DNA from: Actinoplanes sandaracinus
GTDB taxonomy: Bacteria; Actinomycetota; Actinomycetes; Mycobacteriales; Micromonosporaceae
Reading direction: 5' to 3'
Assembly (NCBI RefSeq): GCF_030009775.1
Contig: NZ_JASCTH010000002.1
Span: forward strand, 407,618 to 470,366
DNA: 62,749 nucleotides
Shown: positions 42,607 to 50,247 of the stretch, piece by piece
How positions within the stretch are numbered: position 1 is the first letter of the stretch
Layout of the letters: every line of letters starts with the position of its first letter
Translations under genes and position numbers: made by a program
Notes under the pieces: generated by a model
The model's database searches: none
Told to the model about the DNA's origin: nothing
The model's input: the letters and a program-made list of their open reading frames with translations, nothing else

Positions 42607-43215
42607 TCACCGCGCCCACGAATGGCGACGGAGCCATGCGACGGCGGCCTCGGCGGTCCCGGGAAGATCCTTTCGCAGATCGTGCACCGCTCCCGGCCGC
42701 ACCACCACCTCGACCGCGCCGCCGGCCCCGGGCACCCCGAACGGGTCACGGTCGCCGTTGATGACCAGCGTGGGCACCGTGGCGGGCAGCTCGGCGGCCC
42801 GGCTCTTCTCCGGCTTCCCGGGCGGATGCAGCGGGAAGGCCAGGGCGAGGACACCCGCGGCGCCCAGCGTGGCCGCGGTCCGGCAGGCGACCCGCGCCCC
42901 GCTGGACCGGCCGCCGACGATCAGGGGCGTTCCGGGTACGCGTAGCGCACCCACCACCGCGGTCCAGGCCTCGTCGAGGTGCCCGGCGGGAGCGGGCGCG
43001 CGCCGGCCGGCCACCCGGTACGGCTGGGTGACCAGGGCGACCCGCACGCCGGCCGCCACCGCCGCGTCGCGCACCGCCACCAGGTCCGGCGCGTCGACCC
43101 CGCCCCCGGCGCCGTGGCCGAGGACGAGCAGGCCGAGCACCGGGCCGGGTGGATCGGTGACGGACGCGGCGGCGGGGCCGCGCGGGGTGTCGAGGACGAT
43201 CGCGGAGCTGGTCAC
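42607..43215 (-). CDS. alpha/beta-hydrolase (Tex30/KANL3-like)
   Basis: A 202-residue small hydrolase. It has [10 protein letters not shown] as the oxyanion region, [10 protein letters not shown] with the nucleophile Ser, [11 protein letters not shown] with the Asp, and a His in PGAVHDLRK. This is the layout of the Tex30/KANL3-like dienelactone-hydrolase relatives. Cytoplasmic, no signal. Substrate is unknown. GTG at 43215 has a GGAG four bases upstream. Its stop lies nine bases from the SigR promoter. Confidence 0.82.
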   Translation of the reverse strand: MTSSAIVLDTPRGPAAASVTDPPGPVLGLLVLGHGAGGGVDAPDLVAVRDAAVAAGVRVALVTQPYRVAGRRAPAPAGHLDEAWTAVVGALRVPGTPLIVGGRSSGARVACRTAATLGAAGVLALAFPLHPPGKPEKSRAAELPATVPTLVINGDRDPFGVPGAGGAVEVVVRPGAVHDLRKDLPGTAEAAVAWLRRHSWAR

Positions 43216-43228
43216 GCGCTCCGTTGTA

Positions 43229-43624
43229 TCAGCGGCTGACCGGTGTGAGTGTCAGTAGACGACGATCTTCGTCGTCCGGTGAGTCCTCGACCTCGTCACC
43301 GTTCGCCTGTATCCGCTCCCGCCAGGCGACCAGCATGGCCCGGCGCTCCCGTGGGGTGGTGCCACCCCAGACCCCGTGGCAGTCGCCGACCTGCAGCGCC
43401 CAGGCCAGACACGGCCCTTGCACGTCACAGGTGCCGCAGAGTGCGACGGCTCCGCCCGATGGTTCGTTGGGCGCGGGAAAGAACGTCTCCGGATCAACGG
43501 TCCGGCAGGCGCCCCGCGTGCGCCACGCCTCATCGGTACACCGTTGCGCGATCGCCTCGAGCAGTCGCGGGTCGCGTCGCGCGATAGCAACCTCGTGCGG
43601 ACGCGGCATGCGTGCTCGTGTCAT
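43229..43624 (-). CDS. second WhiB-family transcription factor
   Basis: A 131-residue WhiB paralog. Cluster Cys are C40, C63, C66 and C72 (CGTCDVQGPC), and the GVWGGTTPRERR turn follows. It differs from whiB1 by a longer N-terminus (about 35 residues) and a long acidic C-terminus (residues 110-125). No AT-hook typical of WhiB7 is present. ATG at 43624 follows GGGGGAGG, and longer in-frame starts would add unlike sequence. Its target genes are unknown. It lies between the hydrolase and the SRAP gene on the same strand. Confidence 0.88.
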   Translation of the reverse strand: MTRARMPRPHEVAIARRDPRLLEAIAQRCTDEAWRTRGACRTVDPETFFPAPNEPSGGAVALCGTCDVQGPCLAWALQVGDCHGVWGGTTPRERRAMLVAWRERIQANGDEVEDSPDDEDRRLLTLTPVSR

Positions 43625-43816
43625 CAGCCCACCTCCCCCGTGGGACCGGAACTGCATGTGGCGGCCGGGCCGCACCTTACGGTCCAGCACCACTCCGGCG
43701 CTGGTTTGTATCGCAAGGTACAAGATCAGAACAAGGGGGTGGTCTATCTCTAAACAAAATTGTCGGTGGAGAATGGGCGCATATCCCGACAAATACCTTC
43801 GTTGATCTTCGAGAGT

Positions 43817-44494
43817 TCAAAAAAGCGTAATCTCCGGCACCGGCTCGATCAGCTCGGGTCCGTTGTTGCGCACGTTGCCGACGGCGGCGCCGACCGGGCG
43901 CACCTCGATGGCCTCCAGATCGCGCTCGGAGAGCGGGCGCAGCAACCGCTCCGGCTCGCCGCCACCGGCCAGCCAGTCCTCCCAGCGGTCCGCCGGCAGG
44001 ATCAGCGGCATCCGGTCGTGCACCTTCCGCAGACCGCCGAGCGCCGCTGTGGTGATCACGCTGCAGGTGAGCACCGACTCCGGGCCCCACGCCGACCAGA
44101 GACCGGCGAAGGCCAGCGGCGACCCGTCCGCCGGGGTCATGTAGAACGCCTGCTTCCGCTTGCCGTCGCGGACCCACTCGAACCAGCCGTCGGCCGGGAC
44201 CAGGCAGCGGCGCTTGGCGAACGACGGCGCGAACGACCGCAGTTCGGTGACCGTCTCGGCTCTCGCGTTGATCATGCGGGCGCCGGCCTTCAGATCCTTC
44301 GCCCAGTGCGGGACCAGGCCCCAGCGGGCGGTGTCCAGCACCCGGCCCTCGTGCTCGGAGGACATCCGGACCAGCGGGACCGGGTCGGTGGGCGCCACGT
44401 TCCAGCTGACGCGCAGCGGCTCGGCGACGTCCACGGCCTCGAACAGCTTGCTGAGATCGGCGTTGCTCCGGGTGGTGGCGTATCGGCCGCACAT
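43817..44494 (-). CDS. SRAP/HMCES (YedK-like) abasic-site protein
   Basis: A 225-residue member of the SOS-response-associated peptidase family. The essential Cys2 (MCGRYATT) crosslinks to abasic sites in single-stranded DNA. Conserved downstream blocks are NVAPTDPVPLV, ARWGLVPHWAKD, INARAETV, RCLVPADGWFEWV, and the His in LRKVHDRMPLIL. Processing after Met1 is required so that Cys2 is N-terminal. It is positioned before aroA, as in the mycobacterial block. Confidence 0.95.
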   Translation of the reverse strand: MCGRYATTRSNADLSKLFEAVDVAEPLRVSWNVAPTDPVPLVRMSSEHEGRVLDTARWGLVPHWAKDLKAGARMINARAETVTELRSFAPSFAKRRCLVPADGWFEWVRDGKRKQAFYMTPADGSPLAFAGLWSAWGPESVLTCSVITTAALGGLRKVHDRMPLILPADRWEDWLAGGGEPERLLRPLSERDLEAIEVRPVGAAVGNVRNNGPELIEPVPEITLF

Positions 44495-44680
44495 GGACAG
44501 CACGGTACGCCGCCGTCGAACACCCGTCCGCCCCGCGACACCCTCCCGGCCGACTCCGGGCGCTGTGTCGCGGCGGCTGACGCGGCGCCCCGGGATCGCC
44601 GGAGGCGCACGGGTGGGGGACAGCGCGCCGAAATGTCCCGGAAGGCGGGAACGCGGGCCGGAACTGTCGGCGGGCGACGG

Positions 44681-44692
44681 CAGAATGGCTCC
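44681..44692 (+). promoter_or_regulatory. -10 element of a predicted leaderless aroA transcript
   Basis: CAGAAT (44681-44686) is followed by six bases and the GTG of aroA. No ribosome site is present. Confidence 0.45.
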
Positions 44693-45976
44693 GTGACTGC
44701 AGAACCCCGACCCTGGCTCGCCCCGTCCGCCACCGGCCCGGTCTCGGCGACCGTGCGGCTGCCCGGCTCGAAATCGATGACCGCCCGCGCCCTGATCCTG
44801 GCCGCCCTCGCCGACGGGCCCTCGGTCATCGAGGCCCCGCTGCGGGCCCGTGACACCGTGCTGATGGCCGACGGCCTGCGCGCACTCGGTGTCGAGGTGG
44901 ACACCACCGACGGCGACCGGTGGATCGTGACGCCCGGCCCGCTGCGCGGCCCGGCCCGGGTCGACGTCGGCCTGGCCGGCACGATCATGCGGTTCCTGCC
45001 ACCGGCCGCCGCTCTCGCCGAGGGCGTGGTCGAGTTCGACGGCGATCCGCACGCCCGCAACCGGCCGCTGCGCCCGATCATCGAGGCGCTGCGCTCGCTC
45101 GGCGCGACGATCGAGGCCTCCCCCACCGGCGGGCTGCCGCTCACCGTGCACGGCTCCGGCCCGATCCCCGGCGGCGAGACGGTCATCGACGCCTCCGAGT
45201 CCAGCCAGTTCGTCTCCGGGCTGCTGCTCTCCGCCCCGCGCTTCGCCAAGGGCCTCACCCTGCGGCACGAGGGCCCGCCGGTGCCGTCCGCCCCGCACCT
45301 GCGCATGACCACGCACATGCTGCGCGCCGCGGGCGCCGTGGTGGACGACAGCGTGCCGGACGTGTGGGCGGTCGAGCCCGGGGTGCTGCGCGGGCGCACG
45401 TGGACCATCGAGCCGGACCTGTCCGGGGCGGCGCCGTTCTTCGCGGCGGCCATGGTCACCGGCGGCACGGTCACCCTGGCCGGCTGGCCGGCCGACAGCT
45501 GGCAGCCGGTGGCGCAGCTCAGCGAGATCCTCACCGCGCTGGGCGCCGAGGTCACCCGGTCGGAGCAGGGCCTGACCGTGCGCGGCGCCGGCGCGCTGCG
45601 CGGCATCACCGCCGACCTGTCCGAGGTCAGTGAGCTGACGCCGGTGGTGTCGGCGCTGGCCGCGCTCGCCGAGGGCCCGTCCGAGCTGCGCGGGGTGGCG
45701 CACATCCGGGGGCACGAGACCGACCGGATCACCGCGCTCGCCACCGAGCTGGGCAAGGCCGGCGCCGAGGTGACCGAGTTCCCCGACGGTCTGCGCATCG
45801 TGCCGGGGGCGCTGCACGGCACCACTTTCGAGACCTACGCCGACCACCGGATGGCACACGCGGCCGCGGTTGTCGGACTCACCGTGCCGGGCGTCAACCT
45901 CGCCGACGTAAGTTGTACGTCGAAGACGTTGCCCGAGTTCCCGGAACTCTGGGCGGGACTCGTGGCGAGGAGCTAG
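44693..45976 (+). CDS. aroA: 3-phosphoshikimate 1-carboxyvinyltransferase (EPSP synthase)
   Basis: A 427-residue enzyme of the shikimate pathway joining phosphoenolpyruvate and shikimate-3-phosphate. The sequence has LPGSKSMTARALILAALADG at the N-terminus, GLAGTIMRFLPP (the usual Arg/Thr of the PEP pocket), SSQFVSGLLLSAPRF, HETDRI and the C-terminal ADHRMAHAAAV. Length is normal. GTG start. The final 64 bases overlap the longest possible rsgA frame, so the two are tightly linked. Confidence 0.96.
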   Translation: MTAEPRPWLAPSATGPVSATVRLPGSKSMTARALILAALADGPSVIEAPLRARDTVLMADGLRALGVEVDTTDGDRWIVTPGPLRGPARVDVGLAGTIMRFLPPAAALAEGVVEFDGDPHARNRPLRPIIEALRSLGATIEASPTGGLPLTVHGSGPIPGGETVIDASESSQFVSGLLLSAPRFAKGLTLRHEGPPVPSAPHLRMTTHMLRAAGAVVDDSVPDVWAVEPGVLRGRTWTIEPDLSGAAPFFAAAMVTGGTVTLAGWPADSWQPVAQLSEILTALGAEVTRSEQGLTVRGAGALRGITADLSEVSELTPVVSALAALAEGPSELRGVAHIRGHETDRITALATELGKAGAEVTEFPDGLRIVPGALHGTTFETYADHRMAHAAAVVGLTVPGVNLADVSCTSKTLPEFPELWAGLVARS

Positions 45977-47040
45977 ATCTGCCAGCGCGCAAACGGGAGT
46001 ACGACGAGGACGACGTCCGGATCCGTCCGGGTAGAGCGTCACGGCCGCGTACCCGAACCCGCCCTAAACACGACGACGCCGTCGACGCCCTGGTCATCGC
46101 CGTGGACCGGGGCCGGTACGGCTGCGTCCGCGAGGACGGCAGCGGCGATGACGTGATCACCGCGATGCGGGCCCGCGAGCTGGGCCGCAAGTCGGTGGTG
46201 GTCGGCGACCGGGTGGCCCTGGCCGGCGACTCGTCCGGAGCGGCGGGCACGCTGGCCCGGATCGTCCGGATCAGTGAGCGCACGTCGGTGCTGCGCCGAA
46301 CGGCGGACGACGACGACACCACTCCCGAGGGCCGTCTGGAGCGGGTGGTGGTGGCGAACGCCGACCAGCTGGTCATCGTGAGCGCGCTCGCCGACCCGCC
46401 GCCGCGGACCGGGTTCATCGACCGGTGCCTGGTGGCGGCGTACGACGCGGGCATCGAGCCGCTGCTGTGCCTGACCAAGGCCGACCTGGCCGGCCCGGAA
46501 CAGGTGCTCGGCTATTACGCCGAACTGGACCTGCCGCACGTGCTGGTCCGCCCGGGCAGCGACCTGGACGAGTTGCGCGCCCGGCTGGCCGGCCGCATCT
46601 CGGTGATGGTCGGGCACTCCGGAGTGGGCAAGTCGACGCTGGTCAACCGTCTGGTGCCGGCCGCTCTGCGGGCGGTCGGCGTGGTCAGCGCGATCGGCAA
46701 GGGCCGGCACACCTCGACCAGCGCGGTGGCGTTGCGGCTGCCGGTCGTCGGCAAGTCCCGGAAGGATCCGGGCTGGATCATCGACACTCCCGGCATCCGG
46801 AGCTTCGGGCTGGCGCACGTGAGCGCGGACAGTCTGCTGCACGGGTTCCCCGACCTGGTCGAGGGCACGCTGGAGGATCAGCCGAACTGCGGGCACGCCG
46901 CCGGCGACTCCGAGTGCCGGCTGGACGCGTGGGTGGCGGAGGGGAAGGCCGACGAGCGCCGTCTGGCGTCGTACCGCCGGCTGTTGTCCTCCCGCTCCGG
47001 TGAGGGTGACTGGCGGGATCAGGTCGCCGAAGATATCTGA
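45913..47040 (+). CDS. rsgA: ribosome small-subunit-dependent GTPase A
   Basis: A circularly permuted GTPase that assists late 30S assembly. An OB-fold N-terminal part is followed by G4 (LTKAD), G1 (GHSGVGKST), G3 (DTPGIRSFG) and the C-terminal zinc-binding CGHAAGDSEC. The listed TTG start (45913) gives 375 residues but lies within aroA and adds about 22 residues that homologs lack as I recall them. A CTG at 45979, six bases after a perfect GAGGAG and just after the aroA stop, would give the usual start before ARKREYDEDDV. The start is unresolved. Confidence 0.92.
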   Translation: MYVEDVARVPGTLGGTRGEELDLPARKREYDEDDVRIRPGRASRPRTRTRPKHDDAVDALVIAVDRGRYGCVREDGSGDDVITAMRARELGRKSVVVGDRVALAGDSSGAAGTLARIVRISERTSVLRRTADDDDTTPEGRLERVVVANADQLVIVSALADPPPRTGFIDRCLVAAYDAGIEPLLCLTKADLAGPEQVLGYYAELDLPHVLVRPGSDLDELRARLAGRISVMVGHSGVGKSTLVNRLVPAALRAVGVVSAIGKGRHTSTSAVALRLPVVGKSRKDPGWIIDTPGIRSFGLAHVSADSLLHGFPDLVEGTLEDQPNCGHAAGDSECRLDAWVAEGKADERRLASYRRLLSSRSGEGDWRDQVAEDI

Positions 47041-47055
47041 TCTTGGAAAGCGGTA

Positions 47056-47079
47056 AACCCGGCGCGACCGCGCCGGGTT
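47056..47079 (+). terminator. rsgA terminator
   Basis: A perfect ten-base-pair stem AACCCGGCGC/GCGCCGGGTT with a GACC loop, 15 bases after the rsgA stop. Confidence 0.75.
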
Positions 47080-47086
47080 GATGGAC

Positions 47087-47099
47087 TAACTTTCTCCGC
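47087..47099 (+). promoter_or_regulatory. -10 element upstream of hisN
   Basis: TAACTT (47087-47092) is followed by seven bases and the ATG, directly after the rsgA terminator. This predicts an independent leaderless hisN transcript. Confidence 0.45.
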
Positions 47100-47900
47100 A
47101 TGGCCGGATATGCCGACGATCTTGCGCTTGCCCACGTCCTCGCCGACTCGGCCGACGCCATCTCGATGGCCCGCTTCCGGGCGCTGGATCTGAGGGTCGA
47201 GGCGAAACCCGACCTGACGCCGGTGTCCGACGCGGACACCGCGGTGGAGAAGGCGATCCGCGCGACCCTGGCCCGGGCCCGGCCACGCGACGGGGTGCTC
47301 GGTGAGGAGTTCGGCCGCACCCCGGCGGTCGCCGGACCCGGCAACCGGTACTGGGTGATCGACCCGATCGACGGCACCAAGAACTTCGTCCGTGGTGTGC
47401 CGATCTGGGCCACGCTGATCGCCCTGATGGAGGGCGACACCCCGGTGGCCGGGCTGGTCTCCGCGCCGGCGCTGGGTCGGCGCTGGTGGGCCGGGCGCGG
47501 GCTGGGCGCCTTCGCCGGGCGCAACCAGCACTCGGCGAGCCGGATCAGCGTCTCCTCGGTGCGGAAGATGACCGACGCGAGTTTCTGTTACGCGAGCCTC
47601 AACGGCTGGGCCGAGAACGGCCGCCTGGAGCAGATGATGGACATCCTGCTGGGGGTGTGGCGGAGCCGGGCCTACGGCGACTTCTACGGATACATGCTGC
47701 TCGCCGAGGGCGCTCTGGACGCGATGGCCGAGCCGGAGCTCTCGCTCTGGGACATGGCGGCGCTGATCCCGATCGTGACCGAGGCGGGCGGGAAGATCAC
47801 CGACCTGGACGGCCGGCCGACCGCTGACAAGAGTTCGGTGATCGGCACGAACGGCCTGCTGCACGAGAGTGTGCTGACCGCGCTGGCACGTCGCGGCTGA
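47100..47900 (+). CDS. hisN: histidinol-phosphatase, inositol-monophosphatase family
   Basis: A 266-residue Mg2+-dependent phosphatase. Metal and catalytic motifs are LGEEFG, WVIDPIDGTKNFVRG and WDMAALIPIVTEAGG. Actinobacteria use this HisN-type enzyme for histidine synthesis. Other inositol-phosphatase relatives are possible, but location next to rsgA and aroA favours HisN. No signal peptide. Confidence 0.9.
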   Translation: MAGYADDLALAHVLADSADAISMARFRALDLRVEAKPDLTPVSDADTAVEKAIRATLARARPRDGVLGEEFGRTPAVAGPGNRYWVIDPIDGTKNFVRGVPIWATLIALMEGDTPVAGLVSAPALGRRWWAGRGLGAFAGRNQHSASRISVSSVRKMTDASFCYASLNGWAENGRLEQMMDILLGVWRSRAYGDFYGYMLLAEGALDAMAEPELSLWDMAALIPIVTEAGGKITDLDGRPTADKSSVIGTNGLLHESVLTALARRG

Positions 47901-48044
47901 GATCGCCGCGGTCGGCATGAGAACCGCCGGGCGGGGTACCTCCAGGAAATGCCCGTCAGGGCGCTATGCCCCCATTGCCGGGATCGTCGGCCCGGTGCTC
48001 TGGCGAATGCGCACCACGGCCGCGTTATGCACAATGGAGCGATC

Positions 48045-48812
48045 ATGCCGAGCGAGGTTCGTCACCGGGTTGACCGCGGCCAGGACTACCCACTGGTCCG
48101 GCTCACCGGAGTCCTCGACGAGACCACCGCCGCCCCGGTTCGCTCGGCGCTGTTCGACGTGCTGGCCACCCAGCCCGAGGCCGTGGTGGTCGACATCGCC
48201 GGCCTGCGGGCGGCCCGGGCGGACGCCGTCGAGGTGCTGCGCGAGGTCCTGGACGAGACCCGGGACTGGCCGGGCAGCCACCTGGCGCTCTGCGGCTCCA
48301 CCGACGCCACGGCGTGGCGGCCGAGCGGGTGGCCGGTCTGGCCGGATCCGGCCGGCGCGTTCGCCGCGCTGGGCGCGCCCGACCCCGCCCGGAGGGTCGA
48401 TGCCGGCCTGGAACCCGCCGTCGGCGCGGCCCGCCGCTCCCGTCAGGTGATCACCGAGGCGTGCGGCCGGTGGGACCGGCCGGACCTGGCGGGCAACGCG
48501 TGCATCGTGGCCACCGAGATGGTCAACAACGTGGTGGCGCACGTCCGGACATCGATGCGGCTGATGCTGGCCCTGCGCGGCGACACGATGAGCGTGGCGG
48601 TCCGCGACGGGTCGGCCGTGATCCCCCGGCTGGGCGGGCCGGTGGCACCCACGTCGTACGGCGGCCGTGGCCTCCTGCTGATCGACGCGGTCGCCGACCG
48701 GTGGGGCAATCTGCCGCTCGACGACGGCAAAGTGGTCTGGGCCCGGCTGGAGGGCAAACGGCCCGCGCCTCGAACCCGTCATGCGGGCATGACCGACCCC
48801 GCACGTGGGTAG
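48045..48812 (+). CDS. STAS-HATPase fusion, anti-sigma pathway regulator
   Basis: A 255-residue protein. Residues 8-95 form a STAS (anti-sigma antagonist) domain, VRLTGVLDETTAAPVRSAL and VVVDIAGLRAAR, though the usual phosphorylatable Ser/Thr after DxxG is not obvious. Residues 130-245 are a GHKL ATPase like RsbW, with the N-box ACIVATEMVNNVVAHV and GGRGLLLIDAVADRWG. Fusion of antagonist and kinase in one chain is unusual compared with separate RsbV and RsbW. No sigma gene is adjacent. GGAG precedes the ATG at 48045. Confidence 0.83.
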   Translation: MPSEVRHRVDRGQDYPLVRLTGVLDETTAAPVRSALFDVLATQPEAVVVDIAGLRAARADAVEVLREVLDETRDWPGSHLALCGSTDATAWRPSGWPVWPDPAGAFAALGAPDPARRVDAGLEPAVGAARRSRQVITEACGRWDRPDLAGNACIVATEMVNNVVAHVRTSMRLMLALRGDTMSVAVRDGSAVIPRLGGPVAPTSYGGRGLLLIDAVADRWGNLPLDDGKVVWARLEGKRPAPRTRHAGMTDPARG

Positions 48813-48821
48813 ATTGCGGAC
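48810..48821 (+). promoter_or_regulatory. -10 element of a predicted leaderless transcript
   Basis: TAGATT (48810-48815) is followed by six bases and the ATG of the DUF5709 gene. The hexamer begins inside the stop region of the STAS-ATPase gene. Confidence 0.6.
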
Positions 48822-49376
48822 ATGCGAGACAACGACTACCCGGCTGAGGTCAGCGATCCGGAGGCGTCCGGTCTGCCGGACACCGCCGATGACGATTCCA
48901 CCGCGTACGACGAGGTGAACAGCCCACGGTGGGCCGACGGGCCGGACCCGGCCGCGCTCGCCGGGGTGGGCCCGGGCGGCTCGAACCGGTTCGGTGACAC
49001 CGCCGAGGAGCAGCGACAGGGCGAGACCTTGGAGCAGCGGCTGCGACAGGAGGAGCCGGACTTCGGCGCCGAGTCGCGGGCCGAGCCGCGGGACGCCGGG
49101 GACGAGACGGTGGACAGTTCCGAGCAGCGCGATTTCGACCGGGACGTGTGGGAGCCGAGCCCGGCCTCCGACCCCAAATCGCCCATCTCGCTGTACGACG
49201 ACGGCCAGCTGGACGAGAGCTCGCCGCGTCAGGTGGGCCGCCTGGTCGCGCCGGACGAGGGCTCCGGGTGGGACGAGGAGCCGGACAGCGTCGCCTACGA
49301 CGCGGGGGCGGCCGGTGGCGGCGCCAGCGCGGAGGAACTGGCGATGCACGAGACCCGTGCGCCGGACTACGACTGA
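48822..49376 (+). CDS. DUF5709 family acidic protein
   Basis: A 184-residue, strongly acidic, low-complexity protein. Family-type blocks are FGDTAEEQRQGETLEQRLRQ, EEPDFG, GRLVAPDEG and GGASAEELAMH. No membrane segment. Function is unknown, and such proteins are often stress-induced in actinobacteria, which is only a general impression. The leaderless promoter separates it from the gene before it. Confidence 0.85.
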   Translation: MRDNDYPAEVSDPEASGLPDTADDDSTAYDEVNSPRWADGPDPAALAGVGPGGSNRFGDTAEEQRQGETLEQRLRQEEPDFGAESRAEPRDAGDETVDSSEQRDFDRDVWEPSPASDPKSPISLYDDGQLDESSPRQVGRLVAPDEGSGWDEEPDSVAYDAGAAGGGASAEELAMHETRAPDYD

Positions 49377-49491
49377 TCGTCTGTCCGGCCACAGTCGGGT
49401 AAAGCCTCGCCGAAAATCGGCTCTTGCTCTTGCCGGTAGCGCTCCCAGTTGCGCACAGTGCCCACCTGATCATTGAGTGGGGGTTGTTCGC

Positions 49492-50247
49492 ATGCGAGGG
49501 AGCGTGCCGCGCGCGCTGGCGGCCATGGTGATCGTTTCCGGGGTGGCAGCGGCGACATGGTCGGCCGGGCGAGGCGACACCGCCGAGGCGGCGGTCACCG
49601 AGACCCGGGTCGTGCTCAGTGACGACTTCTCCGGCGACCGCGGTGGCGAACCGGACGGCGACGTCTGGACGGCCACGGGCAGCGGCGGCACGGCCCGGCT
49701 GGACGGTGAGGGCCGGCTCGCGCTCGGGTCCGCGCTGCGCACCGAGACGATCTTCGAGCAGGAGTCCGGCCACGTCGAGGCCCGGATCAAGGGCGACCGG
49801 GCGGACGGGGCGTGGCGGGCGCTGGGCGTGCTCGACGCGTCGGGCCGGGTGCCGGCCGGACAGCCCGAGATCCTCGCCTCGGACCAGGTGGACTCCGGCG
49901 ACTTCCACACCTACGCGATCGACTGGACGCCGACCACGCTGACCTGGTCGCTGGACGGCCGCCAGGTCCTCCGCTTCACTCCGGAGCAGAAGGGCATGCC
50001 GAAGATCTTCGTGCTCAACGGGGCGGCCGGCGGGCAGAACTCCAGCGGCATGCTGGTGGACCAGGTGGAGATCACCGTCCAGGTGCCGGTGGACACCAGC
50101 TCGGCGAAGCAGTGGAAGGCGTTCATCGCGTACAAGGCGGGTGACCTGGTCAAATACCGCACCGTGGTCTACCGGGTGCGGGAAGCGCACACGTCGCTGC
50201 CGGACTGGAAACCCGACCTCGTGCCCGCGCTGTTCGAGAAGGTCTAA
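49492..50247 (+). CDS. secreted GH16-like jelly-roll protein with C-terminal chitin/cellulose-binding module
   Basis: A 251-residue exported protein. A signal peptide (MRGSVPRALAAMVIVSGV...) ends near residue 34. Residues 40-200 have the concanavalin-like fold of GH16 enzymes (ESGHVEARIKGD, DFHTYAIDWTPTTLTWSLDG). At the catalytic ExDxxE position the sequence reads PEILASD, so the Asp and the acid/base Glu are lost. The last 45 residues (KQWKAFIAYKAGDLVKYRTVV to the end) are a type-5/12 carbohydrate-binding module. A non-catalytic binding role is likely. Its stop overlaps that of the convergent chitosanase gene by two bases. Confidence 0.83.
   Translation: MRGSVPRALAAMVIVSGVAAATWSAGRGDTAEAAVTETRVVLSDDFSGDRGGEPDGDVWTATGSGGTARLDGEGRLALGSALRTETIFEQESGHVEARIKGDRADGAWRALGVLDASGRVPAGQPEILASDQVDSGDFHTYAIDWTPTTLTWSLDGRQVLRFTPEQKGMPKIFVLNGAAGGQNSSGMLVDQVEITVQVPVDTSSAKQWKAFIAYKAGDLVKYRTVVYRVREAHTSLPDWKPDLVPALFEKV

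Noticed and set aside
43229..43624. WhiB7-type antibiotic-resistance regulator
   Set aside because: No C-terminal AT-hook (RGRP-like) motif. The C-terminus is acidic.
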